Positions 17,701-25,203 of a DNA stretch of 64,000 nucleotides are shown in pieces. Under the pieces are notes generated by a model, which was given only the letters and a program-made list of their open reading frames with translations, searched no databases and was not told where the DNA came from. The position numbers and the translations under genes are program-made. Within the stretch, counting starts at the first letter, position 1; each line of letters starts with the position of its first letter. This stretch comes from Clostridia bacterium (GTDB taxonomy: Bacteria > Bacillota > Clostridia > Oscillospirales > CAG-272): the NCBI GenBank assembly GCA_017467105.1, contig JAFTSU010000010.1, forward strand, positions 19,834-83,833. Direction: 5' to 3'.

Positions 17701-18078
17701 TACGCCAGAACCTCGGTGGGCGACGTTCGGATAAGCAGACCCGACGATGCTATTGCCGAGGAGGCGATAAGGGATGAGCAGAAGAGAGAGGGCATGGTGC
17801 TGGATGACGAGGATGTTATCAACGCCATGGGATTAAGATACACACCTCTCTACTCAAAACGCACCCCGGACAAGATACCAAGCTCCAAGCGCGAGCTTCT
17901 CTTCACCTCTCAGAGCTACTTTGACCTTATGGAGACCGTAGAGGAGTCGGTTAAGGCTATTGCTGATAGGATAATAGACGGAGAGGCGTTTGCTGATCCG
18001 AGAAGAGAATCCGGTCAAAGCAGTCATTGTGAATACTGCAAGTTCAAGCCTATTTGCAGAAGAGACAGCTTTAAATAA
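14767..18078 (+). CDS. addB: ATP-dependent helicase/nuclease subunit AddB
   Basis: 1103 residues. Subunit of the AddAB (RexAB) helicase-nuclease that resects double-strand breaks and reads Chi. The C-terminal RecB-like nuclease has VRVVDYKTGKKDF as its catalytic Asp-x-Lys motif. The iron-sulfur cluster cysteines are all present: Cys762 in GCPLSYFC and the C-terminal CEYCKFKPIC group (Cys1088, 1091, 1097). The N-terminus (SGEKSYLIVPEQDTVIR) lacks the Walker A loop seen in Bacillus AddB, as in many clostridial or RexB-type proteins. The partner addA normally follows directly, but here a bidirectional terminator and a carD-like gene follow instead. AddA must be encoded elsewhere or be absent. 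Start ATG 14767 lies 5 nt after the regulator stop. Confidence 0.93.
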   Translation: MLKIYRTNLSSKYPPSLEKEIISLVNSGEKSYLIVPEQDTVIREVRMTSLLPESAPLCFEVTNFSRFANSAFRALGGISGEYCDDSKKALIMWRALTELSPMLSMTRANGEIGQKLVESSLLAVKEMQSSGISAEELFSVSENEIVRGDSRLQGKIKDLSAIYSMYKKLLSEKFTDSGDDIEMAIKKLKENSDYLSGSHVFIDGFTSFTEPQYRLIAEMASKCDISLYIPYPKGAEELFEYTEPRGAIEKLKVAARKLGVSVTVKHSLDYQDKSDISIHEICSHLWNKNTPFDNISLQNIDTVRIFEASTPFEMCEFVAQDIRRRVISGASYSDFAIVARDAGVYKGLIDTSMRDADIPTFFSAERDPAAFEAIKLIYTAYAIIRSGFALEDVITYSKCGLSGIDRADSDEFESYVNAWTISGSQFTRDEPWNMNPLGYTLRRPEGTDEKLRRINSTRDRLIAPLKKFKESCSLASTVKECATALYDFLTYLGLEEQLKLRAERLDRLGERDFAEDNLKLWQLICSTLDTLVEVSGDFPSDRESFLGQFKLLISSASIGKIPSYIDSVTVGSADMIRLVNKKHVYLIGVGAGEFPSAPSDTSFFSERDKLSLSAAGLKVEPEMEIRNARELFIMTRAICYAGESVTLLYSGTNTKFKAIEPSAVIRRICELCGIRPTVISSLGPEDRLWSAEAALTDTQLDKRGVREAVRDALCRSGYEDTVRVSEGEIERVGMRLGEDICRGLYSKPLALTQTQLESFTGCPLSYFCRFTVKLAEDEVHELDSRGIGTFIHAILENFFRYLNENGVEAGDLCEEERIRICEESARKYITSMDDSLSSASAMTAVKIARLRRASIPIVNGLCEEFSVSKFKPRLFEIRISRGEPDSPSPLTLTTDKSREVYVYGVIDRVDTYEKDGKIYVRVVDYKTGKKDFSPEDLKEGKNLQMFLYLKSIIETDSKRFRESLGAGEGDEILPAGVLYARTSVGDVRISRPDDAIAEEAIRDEQKREGMVLDDEDVINAMGLRYTPLYSKRTPDKIPSSKRELLFTSQSYFDLMETVEESVKAIADRIIDGEAFADPRRESGQSSHCEYCKFKPICRRDSFK

Positions 18079-18080
18079 GC

Positions 18081-18126
18081 AAAAACCGCAATAATGTAAA
18101 CCAAAAGCTACATTATTGCGGTTTTT
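18081..18126. terminator. Bidirectional terminator between addB and carD-like gene
   Basis: AAAAACCGCAATAATGTA and its complement TACATTATTGCGGTTTTT are perfect arms, giving a U tract in both directions. Confidence 0.9.
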
Positions 18127-18158
18127 ATGATTTTTACAATGCTATATTACAAAGTGAC

Positions 18159-18668
18159 TTATTTTATTTCCGAGTGACTTTTGATATAGTCACCAACCTC
18201 AGAGGGATCTATGCCAAGCACCATCGCAAGCTCCGAATGAAGAACGAATTCAGCCTTGCGAAGCACACCCTCGTCGGAGAGATAATTTTTCTTACCCTCG
18301 GCTATACGGCGCTCACCCGTAGAGTGTATCGCCTTCATAACTCCGATTATCCTGCGCTGGTCAGCGGACTCTATTACAGCCTTGAAGCTATCCGCGCGTC
18401 GACGGTTATCCTGTATCCACTCGTGCTCGGTAATACTCGGTATATCAGCTATCAGCGCATTCACCTCGTCGACAGACATAAGAGGGCGAATACACTTAAC
18501 AAGATTTTCATTATCAACGGGAACAAAGGTGAGAGAGTCCTGTCTGCCCGACGGACTGCCCAGAACGTAGTATGTACGGGCGGCGTCTGTTATAGCCTCT
18601 TCCCTGATGTCAAAAACGGTCATAACCCCGTTTGCTCCGTACACAACGTTATCGCCTATCTTGTACAT
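18159..18668 (-). CDS. CarD family transcriptional regulator
   Basis: 169 residues, CarD/CdnL type. The N-terminal Tudor-like RNA polymerase-interacting domain opens with MYKIGDNVVYGANGVMTV and runs through YYVLGSPSGRQDSLTFVPVD. The C-terminal all-helical domain includes HEWIQDNRRRADSFK and LRKAEFVLHSELAMVLG, which in the family contacts DNA upstream of the -10 element. Family members bind the beta subunit and stabilise open complexes. Firmicute homologues of about this length are common and their regulon is often unknown. Monocistronic, convergent with addB. GGAG lies shortly before the ATG. Confidence 0.9.
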   Translation of the reverse strand: MYKIGDNVVYGANGVMTVFDIREEAITDAARTYYVLGSPSGRQDSLTFVPVDNENLVKCIRPLMSVDEVNALIADIPSITEHEWIQDNRRRADSFKAVIESADQRRIIGVMKAIHSTGERRIAEGKKNYLSDEGVLRKAEFVLHSELAMVLGIDPSEVGDYIKSHSEIK

Positions 18669-19020
18669 TTCTCCAACCTCCGCGACGCAAAAGCTGCCTT
18701 GGCTTGCGCTTATTTCACTATGAATATTTTACCATATTTTGACCTCCGAATTCAAGGGGCAAATTGCACAAAGAAAAGTTTTTATTTTATCTTTTTATGA
18801 GAAAACCGACCATACCAACAATGGTAACGGAGTCATTCCCTTTTAACTTATTAGAGTGTTGCTGTCATCCTTTCATCTCTTTGTTAATTTCGGCACGTCT
18901 TTCGGCGGCAGCGTTTTACCGTTTATTTCGTTCTTTGTTAACAAATGTCCCTTTCCTTGTTGACAAACGAACGAGTTTTATGTAAAATATAGTCGTAATA
19001 TTTTTAATTGTGGAGGGATT
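18669..19020. other. Divergent AT-rich intergenic region
   Basis: 352 bp between the divergent carD-like and OB-fold lipoprotein genes. The only clear element is the promoter at 18960-18988. Plus-strand ORFs here have no ribosome site or recognisable product. Confidence 0.5.
18960..18988 (+). promoter_or_regulatory. Sigma-A promoter for OB-fold lipoprotein gene
   Basis: TTGACA-17-TAAAAT, 32 bp before the ATG; GGAGG lies between them. Confidence 0.8.
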
Positions 19021-21018
19021 ATGAAAAGATCATCACTACTTGTCACTCTTATTCTTATCCTGTCACTTCTCCTTTGCTCCTGTACGCTCGGAGGCGAAGG
19101 CGGCGGTGAGTCAGATGGCGAGGGAGCGGGGGGCGAATCCGCCGTTACCATTGCCGAGGCAAAGGCTGCTCTGGCAGAGGTTGGCGACGTAAGCAGCACG
19201 CCCGTCACTATCAAGGCTACCGTACGTGAGGTTGACGAAAACGGAATTGTCAGAGTATCCGACAGCACCGGCTCGCTGGACGTTCTTCTGACGAAGGGCA
19301 TTGACGCCGAGGGTAAGGAGATTCTGTTCTCCGCTATAGAGAATAAACCCAAGGTCAAGGACACGGTTACTCTCAAGGTAAAGCTTTGGAAGCTTGGCGA
19401 CAGCATATCAGCCTACGAGGCAGTTATAGTATCAATTGATGCGTTTTCATACGTTGAGATGTCAGTTGCCGACGCTAGAAGCGCCGAGATTGGCAAGGGA
19501 ATCAAGCTCACCGGTGTGGTTGCAAGCGTAACGTACGCTAACGGATTTGTTCCGTCCGGCTTCATACTCGTTGATTCCACCTCTTCTATCTACGTATATT
19601 CTCAGACTGCCGCCGCAAATGTTAAGGTTGGCAACACCGTCACCGTCGTTGGTGAAAAGGACTATTGGATACTCGAGGACGAGCAGGTAAACGCTCAGAA
19701 ATTCGGTTATAAGGGCTCTTGTCAGCTGGCAAACGCATCGGTAACCGCGAACGATAACCTGACAGATGGAGCATTCGACAAGAGCTGGATCGAGGAAACT
19801 ACGCTGATGGATCTGCTCTCCACTCCCGTAACCGAGAATATTACCTCAAGGATATACAAGGTCAACGCTCTCGTCAAGGAGGTCGAGGACAAAGGATTTA
19901 CAAACTTCTACTTCTTTGATCTCGACGGCAAAACCGGCTCGTACACCTATACTCAGTGCAACGGCGCGGACTTCACCTGGCTGCGCGAATTTGACGGAAA
20001 GATCTGTACCGTATATCTTACCGCTCTCAATGCAAAATCCACCTCATCCAGCTGTCTGTTCAGACTGCTGCCCATATCCGTGTCTGACGACGGCTACGTC
20101 TTCGATACTGCCGATGCTCCGAAATACGCAGTTAAGTATCACGGCTTGACCCAGTTGAAGAAGGAGTACAGCGGAGATCCCGCTCTAACGTTAAACACAG
20201 CTGTATCATCTGAGCTTCTCGGCTTTGAGGGAGTCACGCTTTCCTTCTCCTCAAACAACGAAAGCGTAGTTAAATTTAACACGGATAGCGGTATAACCGT
20301 AATGAACTGCCCCGGCTTCGGTACTGCAACCGTCACGGTTACAGCAACCTACTGTGAATATACCTACAGCGAGGATATCACCGTTACGGTAGATGAGAAC
20401 GCAGTAGTTGACGCTCTCACCGTCGGTGACGCTATAGATGCAGACGAGGAGGCCGACGTAACGGTTAAGGGCATCGTAGGTCCCTCCATCGTTCACGCAA
20501 ACCGCAGAGGATTCTACCTCATAGATTCAACGGGAATTATCTCCGTTTCCTTTGCAAACTCCAAGGATCTTGAGGATATAGAAATAGGTAACGAGGTGAT
20601 CATCACCGGTAAGAAAATTACCGTTGACGGCTCTCAGATCTGTATAGATAACGCTTCCCTGGTGGCAAACTACTACGGTCAGAACGAGTTCCCTGCCGGC
20701 ACCGTTACGGAGAACGCTGACATTGCTAATGCGGTAAGCCAGGGTAACACCACCGCTATATACAAGGCTACGGGAACACTTAAGGTCGTAGGCACTCAGC
20801 ATTATTCCAATTACGTTATCACGATCGACGGCATCGACTACACGCTCTACGCGAGCAAGGCTGCCACTCAGTACGCCTTTCTCACCGAGCAAATCAATAA
20901 CGAGGTAGAGGTGCTTTTATCCGTAGTTAACTGGAACGGAAAATCCTACAAGCTCTGCGCTCTCGGTCTGATCACCGAGGACGGAACCGTCTATAACGAA
21001 TACAGCTTTGCTAAGTAA
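19021..21018 (+). CDS. Secreted lipoprotein with several OB-fold-like domains
   Basis: 665 residues. The signal peptide ends in lipobox LCSC (Cys21), followed by a Gly/Glu-rich linker (residues 22-42). At least three modules look like the OB-fold repeats of bacterial surface proteins related to YhcR-type nucleic-acid-binding domains. The first is about 43-140 (VTIKATVREVD, VRVSDSTGSLDVLL). The second is about 148-225 (GIKLTGVVASV, ILVDSTSSIYVYS, VGNTVTVVGEK). The third is about 475-545 (DVTVKGIVGPSIV, FYLIDSTGIISVSF, IGNEVIITGKK). Between residues 375 and 460 lies a bacterial Ig-like stretch. No nuclease or other catalytic motif is visible, so I would not call it an enzyme. Single gene with its own promoter. 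Confidence 0.75.
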   Translation: MKRSSLLVTLILILSLLLCSCTLGGEGGGESDGEGAGGESAVTIAEAKAALAEVGDVSSTPVTIKATVREVDENGIVRVSDSTGSLDVLLTKGIDAEGKEILFSAIENKPKVKDTVTLKVKLWKLGDSISAYEAVIVSIDAFSYVEMSVADARSAEIGKGIKLTGVVASVTYANGFVPSGFILVDSTSSIYVYSQTAAANVKVGNTVTVVGEKDYWILEDEQVNAQKFGYKGSCQLANASVTANDNLTDGAFDKSWIEETTLMDLLSTPVTENITSRIYKVNALVKEVEDKGFTNFYFFDLDGKTGSYTYTQCNGADFTWLREFDGKICTVYLTALNAKSTSSSCLFRLLPISVSDDGYVFDTADAPKYAVKYHGLTQLKKEYSGDPALTLNTAVSSELLGFEGVTLSFSSNNESVVKFNTDSGITVMNCPGFGTATVTVTATYCEYTYSEDITVTVDENAVVDALTVGDAIDADEEADVTVKGIVGPSIVHANRRGFYLIDSTGIISVSFANSKDLEDIEIGNEVIITGKKITVDGSQICIDNASLVANYYGQNEFPAGTVTENADIANAVSQGNTTAIYKATGTLKVVGTQHYSNYVITIDGIDYTLYASKAATQYAFLTEQINNEVEVLLSVVNWNGKSYKLCALGLITEDGTVYNEYSFAK

Positions 21019-21042
21019 GTCAAAGGAATTTTAAAAAATTTG

Positions 21043-21071
21043 TTGACTTTATAAATTATGTATGTTATAAT
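21043..21071 (+). promoter_or_regulatory. Sigma-A promoter for the SCIFF peptide gene
   Basis: TTGACT-17-TATAAT, 30 bp before the SCIFF start codon. Confidence 0.85.
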
Positions 21072-21101
21072 CTAATAGCAAATTATATTTGGAGGCTTAT
21101 T

Positions 21102-21254
21102 ATGAAGCACATTAAGACTATTGAAACCAAGAATCTTTGCGAGAGCGCGAAGAATGGCGGATGCGGCGAATGCCAGACCTCCTGCCAGTCTGCTTGCAAG
21201 ACCAGCTGCGGCATTGCTAACCAGCAGTGCGAGTCCAAGAAGGAAAGCAAGTAA
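21102..21254 (+). CDS. scfA: SCIFF ranthipeptide precursor
   Basis: A 50-residue peptide that opens with the family hallmark MKHIKTIETKN and contains the cysteine core CGECQTSCQSACKTSC, ending NQQCESKKESK. It is the precursor of the SCIFF (six cysteines in forty-five) ranthipeptide, in which a radical SAM enzyme links cysteine sulfur to neighbouring residues to form thioethers. Seven cysteines are present (13, 21, 24, 28, 32, 36, 43), one more than the name implies; Cys13 is outside the usual core. GGAGG lies 7 nt before the ATG. The maturase gene follows 275 bp downstream, beyond a strong terminator. The biological role of mature SCIFF is not settled; conservation in Clostridia suggests a housekeeping role, with quorum-type signalling proposed for related ranthipeptides. 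Confidence 0.97.
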   Translation: MKHIKTIETKNLCESAKNGGCGECQTSCQSACKTSCGIANQQCESKKESK

Positions 21255-21265
21255 TTGCTCTCTAA

Positions 21266-21296
21266 AAATGCCGCCTGCACAGGCGGCATTTTTTAT
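21266..21296 (+). terminator. Terminator between SCIFF peptide and maturase
   Basis: AAATGCCGCCT and AGGCGGCATTT close a 4-nt loop, then TTTT. It probably raises the precursor-to-enzyme ratio through partial read-through. Confidence 0.9.
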
Positions 21297-21529
21297 GAGC
21301 GTCGTACCGGGACATCGGCATTACGGGGGCAAAAGCGATAACGTCAAGGAAAACGCGGCTAACAGTTTACTGCGTAGCATCTCCCCGCCGATCGCTTTAC
21401 CGTCCTTTCCGGTGACACCCGGCAAGCGCCTTCCGGTCAAGGCGTAAGGCAGGATATCTCAGAGCTTCGGCGCTGCGACAGAACAAAATAATACCTCCGG
21501 CGTCAGTCGGATATAAATCAGGAGAAAAT

Positions 21530-22909
21530 ATGATACATCAATTCAAGCTTTCGGGATATAATATCGTGCTGGACGTATGCTCAGGCTCTCTGCACGTAGT
21601 AGATGAGGTTGCTTACGATATTATCGAGCTGTATAAGGAAAAGAGCCGTGAGGAAATCCTGGCTCTGATGATTGATAAATATATAGGCACCGACGGTATA
21701 TCCAAAGAGGATATCGAGGAGTGCTACGGTCAGGTCGAGGGACTGGTGGCTGCGGGGAAGCTGTTCGTAGAGGATAACTATGCGGATATGGCTCCAAGGC
21801 TTAAGGAGAAGACAGGCGGAGTTATAAAGGCGCTGTGTCTGCATATAGCTCACAGCTGCAATCTGAACTGCTCTTATTGCTTCGCGAGTCAAGGTAAATA
21901 CCACGGCGAGAGAGCTGTTATGAGCTACGAGGTTGGAAAGCGCGCTCTGGATTTTCTTATTGAAAATTCCGGCTCAAGACACAATCTTGAGGTGGACTTC
22001 TTCGGCGGCGAGCCTCTTCTCAACTTCGACGTTGTGAAGCAGCTTGTTGCCTACGCAAGATCTATAGAGAAAAAGCATAACAAGAACTTCAGATTCACTC
22101 TGACCACCAACGGCGTGCTTATCGACGACGACGTAATAGACTTCGCAAACCGCGAATGCTCTAACGTGGTGCTGAGCCTTGACGGACGCCGCGAGGTGCA
22201 CGACAGATTCAGAGTTGATTATCAGGGCAAGGGCAGCTTTGATAAGATAGTTCCAAAATTTCAGAGGCTTGTTGAGGCGCGCGGCGGCAAAAATTACTAT
22301 ATGCGCGGAACGTTTACTCACTACAACCCCGATTTCCTCGAGGATATAAAGGCTATGCTGGATCTTGGCTTCAGAGAGCTTTCTATGGAGCCCGTGGTAG
22401 CAGCTCCCGGCGATGAGGCCGAGCTTACCTCCTCGGATATCGAGATCGTAAAGGAACAGTACGAGAAGCTTGCAGAGCTTATGAAGGAGTATAGAAGAAA
22501 GGGCGATCCCTTCACCTTCTACCACTATATGATCGATCTTAAGGGTGGGCCGTGTATCTATAAGCGCATTTCCGGATGTGGATCGGGCACCGAGTATATG
22601 GCAGTTACGCCCTGGGGCGATCTGTATCCCTGCCATCAGTTCGTAGGAGATGAGAAGTACCTTCTCGGCAACATATACGACGGAGTTACCAACAACGCCG
22701 CTCAGAAGGAATTTGCGAGCTGCAACCTCTACGAGAAGGAGGAGTGCAGAGATTGCTGGGCAAGGCTTTACTGCTCCGGCGGCTGCGCCGCAAACGCCTA
22801 CCACTCCACAGGCAGCGTCAAGGGCATATACAAGGCAGGCTGCGAGCTGTTTAAGAAGAGAATGGAATGCGCCATTATGCTGGCTATAGACGAGGAGCTT
22901 GGCGAGTGA
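21530..22909 (+). CDS. scfB: SCIFF radical SAM maturase (thioether-forming)
   Basis: 459 residues. The N-terminal ~85 residues (YNIVLDVCSGSLHVVDEVAY) form the winged-helix RiPP recognition element. The radical SAM core has the [4Fe-4S] motif CNLNCSYC (Cys110, 114, 117), then FFGGEPLLNFD and LTTNG. The C-terminal SPASM domain carries two auxiliary clusters. Its cysteines lie in ISGCGSG, LYPCHQF, the ASCNLYEKEECRDCW group, LYCSGGCAAN and KAGCELF. This matches CteB-type enzymes that make Cys sulfur-to-carbon thioether links in SCIFF. AGGAG precedes ATG 21530. Its stop overlaps the start of the decarboxylase gene (TGATG), so the three downstream genes look like one operon. Confidence 0.97.
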   Translation: MIHQFKLSGYNIVLDVCSGSLHVVDEVAYDIIELYKEKSREEILALMIDKYIGTDGISKEDIEECYGQVEGLVAAGKLFVEDNYADMAPRLKEKTGGVIKALCLHIAHSCNLNCSYCFASQGKYHGERAVMSYEVGKRALDFLIENSGSRHNLEVDFFGGEPLLNFDVVKQLVAYARSIEKKHNKNFRFTLTTNGVLIDDDVIDFANRECSNVVLSLDGRREVHDRFRVDYQGKGSFDKIVPKFQRLVEARGGKNYYMRGTFTHYNPDFLEDIKAMLDLGFRELSMEPVVAAPGDEAELTSSDIEIVKEQYEKLAELMKEYRRKGDPFTFYHYMIDLKGGPCIYKRISGCGSGTEYMAVTPWGDLYPCHQFVGDEKYLLGNIYDGVTNNAAQKEFASCNLYEKEECRDCWARLYCSGGCAANAYHSTGSVKGIYKAGCELFKKRMECAIMLAIDEELGE

Positions 22910-24240
22910 TGGCTACGCCTATCTACGATTTTTTGAAAAAATACAGCGACTCAAACGGCGTCAGAATGCATATGCCGGGCCATAAGGGCAAGGGCGCATT
23001 GGGAATAGAGGCTCTTGATCTGACGGAAATCCGGGGCGCTGATAGCCTGTACGCGCCCGAGGGAATTATCAGGGATAGCGAGGAGAGGGCTTCACGTCTG
23101 TTTGGTTGTACTACCTTTTACTCCACCGAGGGCTCGTCTCTTTCCATCAAGGCGATGCTTTATCTTGCTCTGCGTGGAAAAAGAGCTGACGGCGCTCGCC
23201 CACTGGTGCTTGCGGCAAGAAACGCCCATCGCGCCTTTATCAGCGCGGCGTGCCTTGTGGACTTCGACGTAGAATGGATAGACTCAACCGGCTCCGGCTA
23301 TCTCTGCTGTCCCCTCAGCGCGCAGGATATAAGACGTACGCTTATGAAAATGAAAAGGAAGCCGGATGCCGTATATCTTACCTCTCCGGATTATCTTGGA
23401 AATACTGTAAATATTCGAGAAATCTCCGATACGTGTCACGATTTTGGCGTTTTGCTCTTGGTCGATAACGCCCACGGAGCATACTTAAGATTCTTGGACG
23501 AAAGCCTGCACCCAATAGATCTCGGCGCGGATATGTGCGCGGATTCCGCTCACAAAACCCTGCCCGTTCTGACGGGTGGTGCTTACCTGCATTTCGGCAA
23601 AGGCATCTCTGCCGAAACTATAGCGCACGCGAAGGAGGCTATGCTCCTCTTCGGCTCCACGAGTCCATCATATCTGACACTCGCCTCCCTTGACCTTTGT
23701 AACGGGTATCTTGAACGTGAGATACGCGATGAGCTTCGCGATACGGTGGCGGAGATATCAAAAGCGAAGCTCAGGCTTGCAGAGCACGGATTTACCCTAA
23801 CGGGTGACGAGCCACTCAAAATAACCGTGCTTCCGTCATCCTTTGGTTACACAGGCGAGGAGCTGGGTAAAATTCTCGAGGACGAAGGTGTATACCCGGA
23901 ATTCTACGACAGAGATTCCCTGGTCCTTATGCCCTCACCCAGAGGCGAAGAGGGTCTTGATCGAACCGTGGATATATTGACGAAAATACCCAAAAAAACT
24001 CAAAAATCTGCACACGCCCCACGGGTAACCATTCCAAAGCGCGTTATGTCACCAAGACAGGCAATGATGTGCGAGAGTGAGATCTTACCGGCAGGAGAAT
24101 GTGTTGGCAGAGTCGCGGCAGAGGTTTGCGTTGGCTGTCCGCCCGCTGTGCCGATAGTCGTTTCCGGAGAAGAAATAACTAAAGACGTAGTCAGGGCAGC
24201 TGAATACTACGGCATTCACAAGCTTTACGTTACCAAGTAA
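22909..24240 (+). CDS. Orn/Lys/Arg decarboxylase family PLP protein
   Basis: 443 residues starting at the ATG that overlaps the maturase stop (TGATG); upstream in-frame ATG 22867 lies inside that gene. It opens with the family pattern PIYDFLKKY...RMHMPGHKGK. The PLP-binding Lys216 lies in CADSAHKTLPVLTGGAYLH, and the cofactor Asp/His in LLVDNAHGAYL. The C-terminal domain (SPRQAMMCESEILPAG, CVGCPPAVPIV) is typical of the short YaaO/SpeA-like Gram-positive forms. These enzymes decarboxylate arginine, lysine or ornithine; which one cannot be told here. Tight coupling to the SCIFF maturase may be positional only. Confidence 0.9.
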   Translation: MATPIYDFLKKYSDSNGVRMHMPGHKGKGALGIEALDLTEIRGADSLYAPEGIIRDSEERASRLFGCTTFYSTEGSSLSIKAMLYLALRGKRADGARPLVLAARNAHRAFISAACLVDFDVEWIDSTGSGYLCCPLSAQDIRRTLMKMKRKPDAVYLTSPDYLGNTVNIREISDTCHDFGVLLLVDNAHGAYLRFLDESLHPIDLGADMCADSAHKTLPVLTGGAYLHFGKGISAETIAHAKEAMLLFGSTSPSYLTLASLDLCNGYLEREIRDELRDTVAEISKAKLRLAEHGFTLTGDEPLKITVLPSSFGYTGEELGKILEDEGVYPEFYDRDSLVLMPSPRGEEGLDRTVDILTKIPKKTQKSAHAPRVTIPKRVMSPRQAMMCESEILPAGECVGRVAAEVCVGCPPAVPIVVSGEEITKDVVRAAEYYGIHKLYVTK

Positions 24241-24251
24241 GGAGAAACTGT

Positions 24252-25088
24252 ATGTACGCATTTTTAAGATTTCCGGGCTTCAGAAATAAGGCGCTGACCC
24301 TCAGCTATGACGACGGCTGCATATACGATAAAGCAATGGTAGAGATTCTCGATAGGTACGGAATAAAATGCACGTTCAATCTGAACTCAGGATTAATGGG
24401 AGTAAGCAGAAGAATGTCCGCGGAGGATTGCGTAGAGCTGTTTTCAAGCTCACCTCACGAGGTAGCCGTACACGGCAGCCGTCATTTATGCTTTGCGGAT
24501 ATCGACGATTCATTAGCTATAAAGGACGTTGTAAATGACCGAGAGACGCTGGAATCAATGTTCGGACGTATCGTCAACGGTATGGCGTACGCCTATGGCG
24601 ACTATGACGATTCTAAAATAGAAGCGATAAAGAGATGCGGCATAGTTTATTCACGCACCACTCACGAGACGGAAAAATTTGATATTCCCACCGACTTTAT
24701 GAGATGGCCAAGCACCTGTTATCACAAAAACCCAAGGCTATTCCAAATACTTGATAAATTTTTAGATGACACACCGCCAAGACATATGTGGTGTGACGAG
24801 CCGAGGCTTTTCTATCTTTTCGGTCACAGCTACGAGTTTAACGACGATAATAATTGGGATCTGCTGGAGAAATTCTGTGAGAGAGTCGGCGGAAGAAATG
24901 ACGTCTTTTATGCTACGAATATGGAGATTTACGAATACGTAAAGGCGTATGATTCTCTTATCTTCTCCTACGGTGGCAGAATAATAAAGAACCCGTCGTC
25001 CATCGATGTCTACACAAATCTGTACGGCAAAAAGATAATGATCAAGGCCGGCTCCACAGTCTCCCTGCCCGACGGATACGGCTTTTAA
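24252..25088 (+). CDS. Polysaccharide deacetylase family protein
   Basis: 278 residues with an NodB-homology (CE4) core. Motif 1 is LTLSYDDGCIYD, in which SYDDG replaces the usual TFDDG. Motif 2 is VAVHGSRHLCF (His-x-x-x-His metal ligands). The rest of the barrel includes NGMAYAYGDYDD and a late His in YLFGHSYEF. There is no signal peptide or membrane helix, so it is probably cytoplasmic and may act on a soluble amidated or acetylated sugar rather than on peptidoglycan. GGAG lies before the ATG, 11 bp after the decarboxylase stop, so it is the last gene of that operon. A bidirectional terminator follows. Confidence 0.88.
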   Translation: MYAFLRFPGFRNKALTLSYDDGCIYDKAMVEILDRYGIKCTFNLNSGLMGVSRRMSAEDCVELFSSSPHEVAVHGSRHLCFADIDDSLAIKDVVNDRETLESMFGRIVNGMAYAYGDYDDSKIEAIKRCGIVYSRTTHETEKFDIPTDFMRWPSTCYHKNPRLFQILDKFLDDTPPRHMWCDEPRLFYLFGHSYEFNDDNNWDLLEKFCERVGGRNDVFYATNMEIYEYVKAYDSLIFSYGGRIIKNPSSIDVYTNLYGKKIMIKAGSTVSLPDGYGF

Positions 25089-25142
25089 TATCTTGTCTTT
25101 ATCAAAGCTATGGCAAGATGATGATTAAAAAATTCAATATAA

Positions 25143-25184
25143 AAACTCCCGCGGTATCTAAGTGCGATACCGCAGGAGTTTTTG
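25143..25184. terminator. Bidirectional terminator between deacetylase and tex
   Basis: AACTCCCGCGGTATC pairs with GATACCGCAGGAGTT (one mismatch) with T-rich flanks on both strands. Confidence 0.88.
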
Positions 25185-25203
25185 TTATTTATAGGCAAAA
25201 ATG

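Noticed and set aside
21297-21529. Possible riboswitch or attenuator before the SCIFF maturase
   Set aside because: GC-rich and possibly structured, but no known aptamer pattern and no second terminator.
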